From the NCBI GenBank assembly GCA_900317515.1, contig ONHA01000004.1, positions 1-64,000 on the forward strand: a stretch of 64,000 nucleotides of DNA, written 5' to 3'. Below the pieces are notes generated by a model that saw only the letters and a program-made list of their open reading frames with translations, was not told the DNA's origin and searched no databases. Position 1 is the first letter of the stretch, and every line of letters starts with the position of its first letter. Of the stretch, positions 32,057-40,783 are shown one piece after another. The translations under genes and the position numbers were made by a program. This DNA is from an uncultured Eubacteriales bacterium. Its GTDB lineage: Bacteria; Bacillota; Clostridia; Lachnospirales; Lachnospiraceae.

Positions 32057-34801
32057 ATGCGCCGCATTTTTAAGGAACACCCCATCATACCTTTGCTCAT
32101 ACTGACCAATCTGGTCTTTTTTGTTCTCTACCGCCGCTTTCTCTTTAAAGGGGCGGTTTTCATGTACTCGGACGTCGGCTCCGACTCCCTCTCCTCGTCC
32201 TACCCGATCATCGCGGAGCTCTCCCGCCTCTTTGAGACCCGGACTTTCTCCCACTACACGATCTGGAGCGGCCTCGGCCAGGACACGACCGCCACGTTCC
32301 TCCAGTACATCAATCCCTTTAAGCTGATGCTTCTCTTCTTCGGGCGTGACAATTTCCCGCTCGGCATCATGCTCTACCTCTTCCTGCAGAACAACCTGAT
32401 TGCGATCTTCTCCTACAACACCTTCCGGCTGCTGTCCGGAAATGCGCAGGCTGCCCTTCTGCCGGCGCTCGGCTGGACATTCTCCTCTTACATCGTCGTC
32501 TGGGGCCAGAACTACAGCTACGGCTGCTGCATGCTCATGTTCACGGTCATGATGTATCTCCTCGAACTTGTGCTCCGCCGTGAATCCCTCAAAAACTGGC
32601 TTCTCCTTACGCTGTGGCTTGCGCTGTTTTTCATTTCCAACTACTATTTCTTCTACATGTGCGGGGTTTTCAGCGCGTTCTACGTCTTCTTCCACAGCCT
32701 GCTCATCTCCCCGGACGATTCCGGGAAAATGAAAACCTCCTCCCGCATCCTCACCATGATCGCGCGGGAGTTCAAACTCCTCGGGTCGGCAATCGGCGCC
32801 CTCGTCATGTCCGCAGCCTCGCTCACCGCGATCGCCTCCAGCTTCCTCGGAAGTGCCAGAGCCGGCGACACCGGGGCCGCGTCCTTTGGCGCCCTCTTCC
32901 TGCCCTATGACCTGCACACCTACGGGACCTACCTCGCACGCTTCTTCTCCGCCGACCTCATCGGCGCAGGCTCCGCTTTCTCGGGTTCCGCCAGCTACTA
33001 CGACGCGGCGCTTCTCTCCGCGACCGCCCTCACCTTCTTCGCGGTCCTCTTCCTTCTCATCCGAAAGAAGAGCGTCCTACCGACGATTCTTTTCTGCGCG
33101 GTTTCTCTCGCCATGCTCTACTTCCAGGGAACCGGCCGTATTCTTACGTTCAATCCGATCCACCAGCGGTATTCCTTTATCATCATTTTCCTTGAGATGA
33201 CCGCCGTCACGTATTTCATGCGGGAGCTCCTTAAGGAGGATGCCGAAAAGAGCCTCCGCATCGCTTCGATTCTTGCGCCGATCCTCACGGCAGGCGCTCT
33301 CCTCGTTCTCTACCTCGGTAGAAGCACCTTCCGCGTGTCGGTCCGGGAGAGAACCCTCGTCGTCGTGGCCGGCTTTATCGTCCTCTGGGCGGCCCTGCTC
33401 TTCCTCTCATCCTCGATCGAGAAGCTTAAGAAAGCCCGCTATCCGCTCATGGCCCTGCTTCTTTCCGCCGAGCTGATCGCCGTGAACAACACATCCCTCA
33501 ATTTCAGGGACTATCTCACGACCGATTCGTTTGCCCACGCCTTCTTCAACGACGGCACCCAGAACGCGGTCGCCTCGGTCCTCACAAAGGACACGGACCT
33601 CTACCGGATCTGCGCGAGCGATGCCTACGACATGACAAATGAAGGAATGGTCGACGGCTACATGTCCACCACCTCCTACTCCAACACGACATCCGCGAGC
33701 GCTGCGACGCTCGCCAGGACTTTCTCCTCCTACGAGCTCTCCTCCAACTTCTTCCGGGCCGGCTACCGCAACTACTACCTCTACACGCTCCTCGGCGGCC
33801 GCTACCTCATCACGGATGAGCCCAGCGAAAAAGCGGACTCCTTCGAGCCCGCCCTCTTTTCGCTTGCCGAAAACAGCGGGACCCAGCGCACATTCGTCAA
33901 CAACAACGCCCTGCCCTTCGGCTACCTCTATGAAAATGAAATCACCGGCGAAACCTTCGCCTCCTTAAGCTCGCTTGAGCGCATGAAGGCGCTCACCTCC
34001 TCCTACATAAAGACGGAGGATATCATGTATACAGCTCCGGAGACCTCCGAGGGCAGCGTCGACGCCGGCTATTTTGACCTTGTGCCGACGATTAATTCCG
34101 CCAACAATGTGGATATCAAGCCTGAGGCGGACGGAGTCCTCATCACGGCGACCGGCCCGGATCCGTTCTTCTTCTTCGATATCAGCGATGCCTTAACCGG
34201 CAAAGATTCCGATGAGGTCCAGTACCTCCATGTCTCGGTAGACCGGGATACAGTCGCGGCTCTCGGCAACATCAACTTCGAGCTCTTCAACATGACTGAG
34301 GACCATCCGGACATCGGCAACCACCCGGTCTACGAGCTCATCAGCGTAAATCCTTCCGCTCCGGAGATGAACCACCTGCTTCCTGACGGGACGATCCAGC
34401 TCCGCATGGACCTTCCGGAGGGCGTCTCGATTAAATTCGAGGATATCTCCCTCCTCACGGACAGCGATGTCGCGGCGGATTTCGAGGATCTCAAGAACAC
34501 CGACATCCGTGACATCTCTTTTGAAAATGACACCTACACCGCCACGGTGAACGCCGAAAACGGCGGAATGCTCTGCGTGCCGATCCTCTACTCCAAAAAC
34601 TGGACCGCCCGGGTGAACGGTGATCCGGTCCCGGTGGAGAACATCAACGGCGGCTTCACGGGGGTCTATCTCGCCCCCGGCACGTCTAACGTCGAGCTCG
34701 TTTACTCGCTCCCGCACTTCGGCCTCGCCGTCACCGTGAGCCTCGCTGCCTGCGGCCTGTGGCTGCTCCTCTTCCTCTATTCGGTGATCCGCCGAAAATA
34801 A
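32057..34801 (+). CDS. YfhO-family polytopic membrane protein, second copy
   Basis: 914 residues from ATG 32057 (GAAAGG upstream; an in-frame TTG at 31997 lies inside the leader structure). About thirteen helices span residues 12-480, with the family motif FMYSDVGSDSLSS, then a large extracytoplasmic region (about 490-880) and a last helix (about 885-905) with a basic end. YfhO proteins are thought to add sugars to wall polymers from undecaprenyl-phosphate donors. Compared with the copy at 8577-10937 the outer domain is about 130 residues longer. Position after wecE and near the polyisoprenyl GT suggests decoration with the amino sugar (inference). It ends at the hairpin 34813-34845. Confidence 0.83.
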   Translation: MRRIFKEHPIIPLLILTNLVFFVLYRRFLFKGAVFMYSDVGSDSLSSSYPIIAELSRLFETRTFSHYTIWSGLGQDTTATFLQYINPFKLMLLFFGRDNFPLGIMLYLFLQNNLIAIFSYNTFRLLSGNAQAALLPALGWTFSSYIVVWGQNYSYGCCMLMFTVMMYLLELVLRRESLKNWLLLTLWLALFFISNYYFFYMCGVFSAFYVFFHSLLISPDDSGKMKTSSRILTMIAREFKLLGSAIGALVMSAASLTAIASSFLGSARAGDTGAASFGALFLPYDLHTYGTYLARFFSADLIGAGSAFSGSASYYDAALLSATALTFFAVLFLLIRKKSVLPTILFCAVSLAMLYFQGTGRILTFNPIHQRYSFIIIFLEMTAVTYFMRELLKEDAEKSLRIASILAPILTAGALLVLYLGRSTFRVSVRERTLVVVAGFIVLWAALLFLSSSIEKLKKARYPLMALLLSAELIAVNNTSLNFRDYLTTDSFAHAFFNDGTQNAVASVLTKDTDLYRICASDAYDMTNEGMVDGYMSTTSYSNTTSASAATLARTFSSYELSSNFFRAGYRNYYLYTLLGGRYLITDEPSEKADSFEPALFSLAENSGTQRTFVNNNALPFGYLYENEITGETFASLSSLERMKALTSSYIKTEDIMYTAPETSEGSVDAGYFDLVPTINSANNVDIKPEADGVLITATGPDPFFFFDISDALTGKDSDEVQYLHVSVDRDTVAALGNINFELFNMTEDHPDIGNHPVYELISVNPSAPEMNHLLPDGTIQLRMDLPEGVSIKFEDISLLTDSDVAADFEDLKNTDIRDISFENDTYTATVNAENGGMLCVPILYSKNWTARVNGDPVPVENINGGFTGVYLAPGTSNVELVYSLPHFGLAVTVSLAACGLWLLLFLYSVIRRK

Positions 34802-34812
34802 AAGACCCACAC

Positions 34813-34845
34813 AAAAAGCGCGGAACCTCACGTTCCGCGCTTTTT
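34813..34845. terminator. Bidirectional terminator between YfhO and NhaC genes
   Basis: AAAAAGCGCGGAAC (34813-34826), loop CTCAC, GTTCCGCGCTTTTT (34832-34845). The A-run and T-run flanks allow it to end both the plus-strand YfhO transcript and the minus-strand antiporter transcript. Confidence 0.9.
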
Positions 34846-34857
34846 ATATGCCGCAGT

Positions 34858-36156
34858 TTATTTTTCAATCACAATCGATACCACCACGAACACCGCTAAC
34901 AGATACGGATAGAACAGGAACGGTATGATTGCCATGGAGGAGATCCCCGCCAGCGACGCCGCGATGAGCAGCTGCGCTCCGTAGGGAATAATGCCCTGCG
35001 CAATGCAGGAACAGGTGTCCAGCAGCGATGCGGTCTTCTTCGGGTCGATCCCGTACTCCTCCGTGATCGTCCTGGCGATCGGAGCCGCCATGACGATTGC
35101 GACCGTATTGTTGGCTGTCGCGATGTCCATGAGGATCGTTAAGAGGCTGATGCCGGCCATGCCGCCCTTCTTGCCGGAAAAGTGTTTCTTGATGAAAGCC
35201 AGGATCGCCGCAAATCCGCCGTTCTCGCGAATCAGAGATCCGATGGAGGCGACCAGGATCGTGACGATCATGGTCTCGAACATGCCGCTCGTCCCGTTGC
35301 CCATGGATGTGAATGCGGAGACAAAGGTAAGGCTCCCCGTAGCCACCCCTGCAAGGAGAAACAGCACAATGCCCGTTCCCAGGACGATAAACACGTTGAT
35401 GCCGACAATCGCCATCACAAGGACGATGAAATACGGCAGCGCCTGGATAATATTGTAGTCATAGCTTCCCATCGGAACTGCATTTCCCCGAAGCGCATAG
35501 ATGATCAGGATGATCAGCGTGAGTACCGCTGCCGGCAGTGCGATCCTGAAGTTCGTGCGGAACTTGTCCTTCATTTCCACGCCCTGCGTGTTAGTCGCCG
35601 CGATCGTCGTATCGGAAATGAAAGAGAGGTTATCGCCGAACATCGCCCCGCCGACGACTGTCGCGACGCACACCGCGAGGTTGAAGCCGCCGTTCACGGC
35701 CACCTGAGCCGCGATCGGCACCAGGACCGAGATGGTTCCGACGCTCGTGCCCATCGCCATGGAGATGAGGCAGCCGATGAGGAACATCCCCGGGATCGCG
35801 AATCCGCCCGGAATGATCGAGAGCAGGAGGTTCGCAATGCTGACCGCGCCGCCCGCCTCCTTGGCGATGCCGCTGAACGCGCCGGCCATCAGGAAAATGA
35901 ACAGCATGATCGTGATATTGTCGTCTCCGATTCCCTGGGAGCAGATGTGGATCTTCTCATCAAAAGAGAGCGATCGGTTCTGCATCATCGCGACGATGAG
36001 CGCGATCGAGAAGGCGACGACGACGGACATGATGTAGAAGCCCATCTGGCCCTCGATCGGCCTTATATATTCGAAATATATGCCGCTTCCCAGATACAGG
36101 ATCAAAAATACGACGATGGGAAGCAGAGCTTTCCCGTTTGGTTTTCTGGTTTCCAT
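34858..36156 (-). CDS. NhaC-type Na+/H+ antiporter
   Basis: 432 residues with about eleven to twelve membrane helices and the NhaC family blocks GTSVGTISVLVPIA, GGAMFGDNLSFISDTTIAAT and NNTVAIVMAAPIA. Such carriers exchange Na+ for H+, or in some branches malate/lactate or an amino acid for an ion; this one contains no clear hint of an organic substrate. It is transcribed alone from the promoter at 36200-36227, and a GGGGGG-rich stretch eight bases before ATG serves as ribosome-binding site. Length and topology are standard. Confidence 0.87.
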   Translation of the reverse strand: METRKPNGKALLPIVVFLILYLGSGIYFEYIRPIEGQMGFYIMSVVVAFSIALIVAMMQNRSLSFDEKIHICSQGIGDDNITIMLFIFLMAGAFSGIAKEAGGAVSIANLLLSIIPGGFAIPGMFLIGCLISMAMGTSVGTISVLVPIAAQVAVNGGFNLAVCVATVVGGAMFGDNLSFISDTTIAATNTQGVEMKDKFRTNFRIALPAAVLTLIILIIYALRGNAVPMGSYDYNIIQALPYFIVLVMAIVGINVFIVLGTGIVLFLLAGVATGSLTFVSAFTSMGNGTSGMFETMIVTILVASIGSLIRENGGFAAILAFIKKHFSGKKGGMAGISLLTILMDIATANNTVAIVMAAPIARTITEEYGIDPKKTASLLDTCSCIAQGIIPYGAQLLIAASLAGISSMAIIPFLFYPYLLAVFVVVSIVIEK

Positions 36157-36199
36157 GAGTATCCCCCCTCATAAGTTGTTCTGACAAATTCAAATACTG

Positions 36200-36227
36200 A
36201 TTATAGCATATTTTTGAAGGATTACAA
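36200..36227 (-). promoter_or_regulatory. Promoter of the NhaC gene
   Basis: Minus strand: TTGTAA (36222-36227), 16 bases, perfect TATAAT (36200-36205), about 40 bases before the ATG. Confidence 0.65.
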
Positions 36228-36248
36228 TAAAAAAAGAGAAGGGATATC

Positions 36249-36288
36249 TTTTGGGACGGTTCTTGAGAGCCTTAGAACCGTCCCAAAA
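36249..36288 (-). terminator. GGGACGGTTC palindrome acting as terminator of the alcohol dehydrogenase gene
   Basis: TTTTGGGACGGTTCT (36249-36263) and AGAACCGTCCCAAAA (36274-36288) are perfect 15-base arms with a 10-base loop. On the minus strand the element follows the dehydrogenase stop codon by ten bases, and a T-run occurs 15 bases further on. It shares the GGGACGGTTC core with elements at 130-189 and 37505-37596. Confidence 0.75.
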
Positions 36289-36298
36289 GACCCCTTCT

Positions 36299-37483
36299 TC
36301 ATTTCTTCCTGACCGCCCCGGCAAAGATCTCCCTGATCTCCGGATACCGCACCGGCTTGATCCTCGTGAGGGTGAGCTTTTTTCCGCCGGAGGCCATCTC
36401 CGAGAGTCTTTCGAGCTCCTCCTCCGTCGGAGTGACCCCGAGCTCCTCGATGCAGGTCGGCATTCCGATCTCACGGAAATAGGCGACCGTCCTTCTGATG
36501 CCCTCCTCCGCTGCGGCAAGGTCTTCATTTTCCGTGACGCCCCAGACGTTCCGCGCATATCTCGCAAAGCGCTTCGGCTCGTCTCTGTAGAGGTACTCGG
36601 CCCAGGATCTCCAGACCGCCGCAAGCGTCGCCCCGTGGGTGTAGTCATAAAGGGCGCTCAGCGCATGGCCGAACTTGTGCACCGAGAAGTCTTTTCCCCG
36701 GCCGCATTCGGTGATCCCGTTGTGGGACAGGGAGCTGCACCACATCACCTCCGCCATCGCGTTGTAATTATTTGGGTCTTCAAGAATCAGGCGCCCGTTC
36801 TTCACGACCGATCTGAGCAGACCTTCCGCGATCTCATCGGTCATATCGCATTCGATTTCCGGGATAAAATAGCGCTCCATCGTGTGCATCATGATATCCG
36901 TGACGCCGGCCGCCAGCTGGTATTTCGGCACCGTAAAGAGCAGTTCCGGGTTCATGACCGCAAATCGGCAGCGGTTGAAATCTGTACTGAGACCACCCTT
37001 AAAGCCCCGGGATTCGAATGTGAGAACCGCCGAGTCGGACATCTCCGAGCCTGCCGCCGCAATCGTGAGGACCGCGCCGACCGGAGTCGATTTCGTGACC
37101 GGCCTTACCTTGGACCAGAACTCCCAGAGCGGGATGCCCGGGTTTGCGACGCCGTGGGCAATCGCCTTGGCCGTGTCGATGACGGATCCGCCGCCGATTC
37201 CCAGGATAAAGTCCGCGCCGAAGGCCTCCGCCATCTCTCTCCCCTCCTCCGCGTGCTCCGCGGTCGGGTTCGGCTTCACGCCTCCGAAGCTCATGAAATC
37301 AAGCCCGCTCTCCTTGAGCGACTTCTCCACACGGGCAAGGAGCCCGCTTTTCACCGCGCTTCCGCCGCCGTAGACAAGAAACACCCGACTTCCGCCTTCT
37401 CTTCTTACAGCGGTTCCGACCTCATTTTCGGTGCCGCGCCCGAAGATAACGCGCGTCGGCGCATAATAGATAAAATTATCCAT
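36299..37483 (-). CDS. Iron-containing alcohol dehydrogenase
   Basis: 394 residues from ATG 37483, with AGGAGG seven bases upstream; a longer frame to 37513 lacks a site. Group III dehydrogenase features: NFIYYAPTRVIFG start, nucleotide-binding GIGGGSVIDTAKA, and the metal-site region KFGHALSALYDYTHGATLA with two histidines. The group includes NADPH-linked butanol dehydrogenases (YqhD/BdhA kind), which reduce aldehydes in fermentation. It appears monocistronic, bracketed by repeat elements on both sides. The natural aldehyde cannot be told from sequence. Confidence 0.9.
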   Translation of the reverse strand: MDNFIYYAPTRVIFGRGTENEVGTAVRREGGSRVFLVYGGGSAVKSGLLARVEKSLKESGLDFMSFGGVKPNPTAEHAEEGREMAEAFGADFILGIGGGSVIDTAKAIAHGVANPGIPLWEFWSKVRPVTKSTPVGAVLTIAAAGSEMSDSAVLTFESRGFKGGLSTDFNRCRFAVMNPELLFTVPKYQLAAGVTDIMMHTMERYFIPEIECDMTDEIAEGLLRSVVKNGRLILEDPNNYNAMAEVMWCSSLSHNGITECGRGKDFSVHKFGHALSALYDYTHGATLAAVWRSWAEYLYRDEPKRFARYARNVWGVTENEDLAAAEEGIRRTVAYFREIGMPTCIEELGVTPTEEELERLSEMASGGKKLTLTRIKPVRYPEIREIFAGAVRKK

Positions 37484-37504
37484 ACGATACCTCCTAAACT
37501 GTTT

Positions 37505-37596
37505 TGAACGCATGAGGGAGGGTTACTGCCGCGTTGAACTCTCATCCCTCTGAACGCATGAGGGACGGTTCCTGCCGCGTTGAACTCTCATTCCTC
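37505..37596. repeat. 46-bp tandem repeat, two copies
   Basis: Copies at 37505-37550 and 37551-37596 begin TGAACGCATGAGGGA and end TCTCATYCCTC; I count three differences. The second copy contains GGGACGGTTCC, the core of the dispersed palindromes. AACGC/GCGTT inside each copy can pair. It fills the gap between the dehydrogenase start and the phosphatase stop. Confidence 0.85.
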
Positions 37597-37605
37597 TGCG
37601 CCGTC

Positions 37606-39240
37606 TTAACGCGATAAAGTGCCTTTGTACTCCAGACACAACATCGTCAGGTCGTCAAACTGAGGAGCATCCCCCACAAATGCATCCACCTCCCGATGAA
37701 TCCCGTTAAGGATCTCATCCGGTGACTCCTCCCTGAACATATTCAGCGTTCCAAGCAGCCGGCCCAGCGTAAACATGCGGTTCTCCGCGTCCGTCGCCTC
37801 AGGCAGTCCGTCCGTATAAATGAAGATCTTATCGCCCGCCTTAAGCTGCATCTCGGCATCCCTGTACCGGGCTCCCTCCATCGCGCCGGCGACAAGCCCG
37901 TGCTTCGTCTTCGCAAGCTCAAACACACCGCCCTTACGGCAGAGCGCCGGATCCTCATGACCCGCATTGGCCGCTGTGAGCCTGCCGGTTGAGAGCTCCA
38001 GAATGCCCAGCCAGATCGTAATGAACATATCCGCGTTGTTATGCTCGCAGATATTTTCATTGACAAAAGTAAGTATCTCCGCCGGCGTACCGCCCATCTT
38101 GATCCGGTTGCTCATCACAATGTTGGTCACCATCATGAACAGGGCTGCCGGAACGCCCTTTCCGGACACATCGCCGATCATAAGAGCCAGATGATCGTCA
38201 TCGATCAGGAAGAAGTTGTACAGATCGCCTCCGACCTCCTTGGCCGGGGTCATGGAAGCGTAGATACCGAAATCTCTCCTCTCCGGGAACGCCGGAAAAT
38301 CATTCGGTACCGAATTCGCCTGGATCGTCCTGGCAAATGACAGTTCTGCTCCGATACGCTCCTTCTCTGCCGTGACTGCCGCCAGGTTATCCATGTAGCT
38401 CACCATCTCCGACTCCATCTTGTCAATGGAATCGGCCAGGTTTGCAATTTCGGTGTAGCGGCTGATCTGCCCGAGCGGTTCTCCTTTTGCCTGCGTCTTT
38501 GCAAAGCGGGACGACTCAGCGGAGACTTTTCTGATCGGCGTGACAAACTGTTTTCTGACGAAGATCGTCACAGCGGCAGCCGAAATAAAGGCGAGCAGGA
38601 CTGCCGTTACGCAGACGTTGATGAGATAGGGACGAACCGCCTCCCTGAGCTCACTGATCGGCCGCTGCATGCAGAGGATCGCCGTGACATTGCCCGAGGA
38701 ACTTTTCACCGGAACCAGCGTTGTGATGTGCGGATGCTGGCCGTCGGTCGTTTTGTAGCGGTAAACCGTCTCATAGAGAGCTTCCTTTTCATAAAGTTTC
38801 CGGTATTTCCGCGCGTATTCTTCATTTGTTGTATTTCGCCTGAAGCCGAGCTCCCACGGTGTGTATTCCGAATTATCCACCGAATTGTCGACCACATTGA
38901 GTACATTGACAAATCTTCCGTAATCTTCCGTGTCGACCTTTATGATATAGATGAGAGAGACATTCATCCGATGGCAGTATTCATCCATGGCAATCAGGGT
39001 TTCCGTATACTCCACTTTCTCTTTTCCTTCGAGATAAGCGTCTATATGATTGCCGTTGATCTGGGCAGCCGCTGTATCGGCCATATGCCAGGTCGTTGTG
39101 GAGTATTCCTTTTTAATCGCTCTCGAAAAAGAAACAAAACCGAAGGTGCAGACAATGATGCCGAATATGACCAGAGAGAGAATGATTGAGCCGATAATGC
39201 TGGCAGCCATGCTGGATCGAATTTTCCGCACTGTTTTCAC
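37606..39240 (-). CDS. Membrane sensor with HAMP and SpoIIE-type PP2C phosphatase domain
   Basis: 544 residues from GTG 39240 (GGGAGG six bases upstream). Helix one (about 12-35), an extracytoplasmic sensing region (about 36-205), helix two (about 208-230), a HAMP linker (about 230-285), a short coiled coil, and a SpoIIE/RsbU phosphatase domain (about 310-540) with MTPAKEVGGDLYNFF, IGDVSGKGVPAALFM, ANAGHEDP and IYTDGLPEA. Such proteins dephosphorylate anti-anti-sigma or similar regulators in response to an external signal. No partner anti-sigma gene is adjacent. The 5' side holds a candidate structured RNA (39319-39441). Confidence 0.9.
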   Translation of the reverse strand: MKTVRKIRSSMAASIIGSIILSLVIFGIIVCTFGFVSFSRAIKKEYSTTTWHMADTAAAQINGNHIDAYLEGKEKVEYTETLIAMDEYCHRMNVSLIYIIKVDTEDYGRFVNVLNVVDNSVDNSEYTPWELGFRRNTTNEEYARKYRKLYEKEALYETVYRYKTTDGQHPHITTLVPVKSSSGNVTAILCMQRPISELREAVRPYLINVCVTAVLLAFISAAAVTIFVRKQFVTPIRKVSAESSRFAKTQAKGEPLGQISRYTEIANLADSIDKMESEMVSYMDNLAAVTAEKERIGAELSFARTIQANSVPNDFPAFPERRDFGIYASMTPAKEVGGDLYNFFLIDDDHLALMIGDVSGKGVPAALFMMVTNIVMSNRIKMGGTPAEILTFVNENICEHNNADMFITIWLGILELSTGRLTAANAGHEDPALCRKGGVFELAKTKHGLVAGAMEGARYRDAEMQLKAGDKIFIYTDGLPEATDAENRMFTLGRLLGTLNMFREESPDEILNGIHREVDAFVGDAPQFDDLTMLCLEYKGTLSR

Positions 39241-39318
39241 AGAGAACCTCCCGAAATGTCACTCACGTGCTTTTGCATTGAACTGCTGTTTTTATGTTCT
39301 AATCGATGTCCTGTTATG

Positions 39319-39441
39319 AAAAATCCCCGAAAGCTTACGCCTTCGGGGTTGTAAATTGTGTAAGGGGGATTGCCGCCACCTCTGCCGTGGTCTTATGTGC
39401 TTTATTTGCAAAGCGCTTTTAGTTTAATCCTTCCCGAAAGC
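39319..39441 (-). ncRNA. Candidate small RNA or leader with terminator upstream of the phosphatase gene
   Basis: The 320-base stretch 39241-39561 has no convincing gene. On the minus strand it holds a -10-like TATTAT (39448-39453), a possible hairpin GCGCTTT/AAAGCGC (39413-39443), a small hairpin CCAC/GTGG (39376-39390), and a terminator-like stem CCCCGAA/TTCGGGG (39325-39348) followed by ATTTTT. This could be a short RNA of about 120 bases or an attenuating leader for the phosphatase gene, which starts 80 bases further on. No known RNA family was recognised, and the -35 box is poor. Confidence 0.35.
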
Positions 39442-39561
39442 GCCTTTATAATAGCACAAAGTGCTACGAAAAAGCTACACGATTTTGCTGATTTTTACGT
39501 CGGCGCAAAAGAAAAAAAGCAGAGACCTTCGCTCCTGCAAATTTCTTTATGTATTCTGTGA

Positions 39562-39870
39562 TTACTTCGCCATATTACCTTCAATCTCCCCCATGATTGC
39601 CTTTATGTAAGATTCTACATCTTCATAATCCGCCAGATAAAAGACATCTCCATCTTCGAACCAATTCATCTCCGCTTCTTTCTCGTTCTCGGCATATTCA
39701 ACAACGATCCCCCTCCACTCTGTTATTGCAGTTATGGTTATAATCTGCCTGTCCGGTAACTTGTAATATCTTATGCCCTCCACATCCATCTTTTCAAATC
39801 TCTGGTCTAAGACTTCATTAAGTTTTGACATCATTGTCGGCACATCCAAGTCTATTTCCATATTCGTCAT
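39562..39870 (-). CDS. Small acidic protein of unknown function
   Basis: 102 residues, rich in Glu/Asp, soluble, no signal peptide. The segment RQIITITAITEWRGIVVEYAENEKEAEMNWFEDGD suggests a small alpha/beta fold. I do not recognise a family. The region is clearly more AT-rich than the surrounding operons and borders the hicAB genes, so it may be part of the same acquired segment. A GGGGG-type ribosome-binding site precedes the ATG. Expression and function are open. Confidence 0.6.
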   Translation of the reverse strand: MTNMEIDLDVPTMMSKLNEVLDQRFEKMDVEGIRYYKLPDRQIITITAITEWRGIVVEYAENEKEAEMNWFEDGDVFYLADYEDVESYIKAIMGEIEGNMAK

Positions 39871-40044
39871 ATCGCCTGGCCCCCTTCCCTAACTTTCCGA
39901 ATGCTATTTTATAATATTCTCCCCCGTGATGCGATCCATCTTTAGGGTGATCCTAAATGTGAATGCACTCAGCACTTCGGCAATTCCGGAAAGTTGAGCA
40001 TTTTCATTTTTCACCTTTTTGCAAGTATTATTATGCATTTCGCA

Positions 40045-40073
40045 TTGATATACGTATATATACGTGTTAAAAT
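40045..40073 (+). promoter_or_regulatory. hicAB promoter with palindromic operator in the spacer
   Basis: TTGATA (40045-40050), 17 bases, TAAAAT (40068-40073). The spacer contains a perfect 14-base palindrome ACGTATATATACGT (40052-40065). HicB proteins repress their own promoter through their DNA-binding end, so this is the probable HicB operator (inference). Confidence 0.75.
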
Positions 40074-40101
40074 AAATACATCAACTGAAGGGAGCAGAAC
40101 A

Positions 40102-40287
40102 GTGAAGACATCAGAGCTCACAAAGATGTTAAAAAAAGCCGGTTGTAAAATGGTGGAGCACGGCGCAGAACATGATAAATGGTTCAGCCCAATCACGAAT
40201 AAGTATTTCAGGGTATGGAGACACCCGCATAAAGAAATACCAACCGGAACCGCAAACAACATACTGAAAGACGCAGGACTGAAATAA
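40102..40287 (+). CDS. hicA: HicA-type mRNA interferase toxin
   Basis: 61 residues from GTG 40102; AAGGGAG lies seven bases upstream, whereas the longer upstream frame is out of proportion for the family. The fold is a small double-stranded-RNA-binding domain: SELTKMLKKAGCKMVEHGAEHDKW, then VWRHPHKEIPTGTANNILKDAGL. His24 occupies the position of the catalytic His in the usual GSHH motif. HicA cleaves mRNA and is neutralised by HicB, encoded 46 bases downstream. The locus is AT-rich compared with the rest of the window and lies next to a tRNA gene, suggesting horizontal gain. Confidence 0.88.
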   Translation: MKTSELTKMLKKAGCKMVEHGAEHDKWFSPITNKYFRVWRHPHKEIPTGTANNILKDAGLK

Positions 40288-40333
40288 GCTCCGTGTCTTA
40301 CTCTCCCCCTCAGTATCAGAAAGGAGCCAAGCA

Positions 40334-40732
40334 ATGTCAAAATATGTTTATCCGGCAGTTTTTACTCAGGAAGACAAAGGTATGTTCTCCGTGAACTTCC
40401 CGGATCTCGAAGGGTGCTACACCTGCGGCGAAGATCTCTCGGAAGCCATGTATATGGCAGAGGATGTCCTCGCTTTCACACTGTATGATTACGAAAAAAA
40501 CCAGATCGCCATCCCTAAGCCTTCTGCAATGAATTCTATTCCGCACGCCGATAACGAATTCGTTAACATGATCTACTGCGATACACTTAGCTATCAAAAG
40601 AGGAACAACAACAAGGCGGTTAAAAAGACCCTCAGCATTCCGGAATGGCTGAATGAAGCGGCAACCGCTGCCAATATTAACTTTTCCCAGGTTCTTCAGG
40701 ACGCGCTTAAAGCGAAACTCAATTTGAGTTAA
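40334..40732 (+). CDS. hicB: HicB-type antitoxin
   Basis: 132 residues. The N-terminal half is the HicB partial RNase H fold (YPAVFTQEDKGMFSVNFPDLEGCYTCGEDLSEAMYMAEDVLAF). The C-terminal end (TLSIPEWLNEAATAANINFSQVLQDALKAKL) resembles a ribbon-helix-helix DNA-binding module. It binds HicA and represses the operon promoter. AAGGAG precedes the ATG. The toxin-first order and the 46-base gap are usual for this family. Confidence 0.92.
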   Translation: MSKYVYPAVFTQEDKGMFSVNFPDLEGCYTCGEDLSEAMYMAEDVLAFTLYDYEKNQIAIPKPSAMNSIPHADNEFVNMIYCDTLSYQKRNNNKAVKKTLSIPEWLNEAATAANINFSQVLQDALKAKLNLS

Positions 40733-40740
40733 AGACAAAA

Positions 40741-40774
40741 AATGCCGCGCGGTGTCACCACACCGAGCGGTATT
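40741..40774 (+). terminator. hicAB terminator
   Basis: AATGCCGCGCGGTGT (40741-40755) pairs with ACACCGAGCGGTATT (40760-40774), loop CACC, with one G-T and one mismatch, followed by TTC. It lies eight bases after the hicB stop. Confidence 0.75.
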
Positions 40775-40783
40775 TTCAAAAAA

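Noticed and set aside
37505-37596. CRISPR-like repeat
   Set aside because: Two 46-bp units directly abut with no spacers and no cas genes are present.
39370-39561. A 63-codon plus-strand ORF in the gap before the small acidic gene
   Set aside because: No ribosome-binding site, odd composition, and it crosses the candidate RNA; not counted as a gene.
40011-40340. A 109-codon minus-strand ORF opposite hicA
   Set aside because: It overlaps the clear HicA gene and its promoter, and has no start signals of its own.
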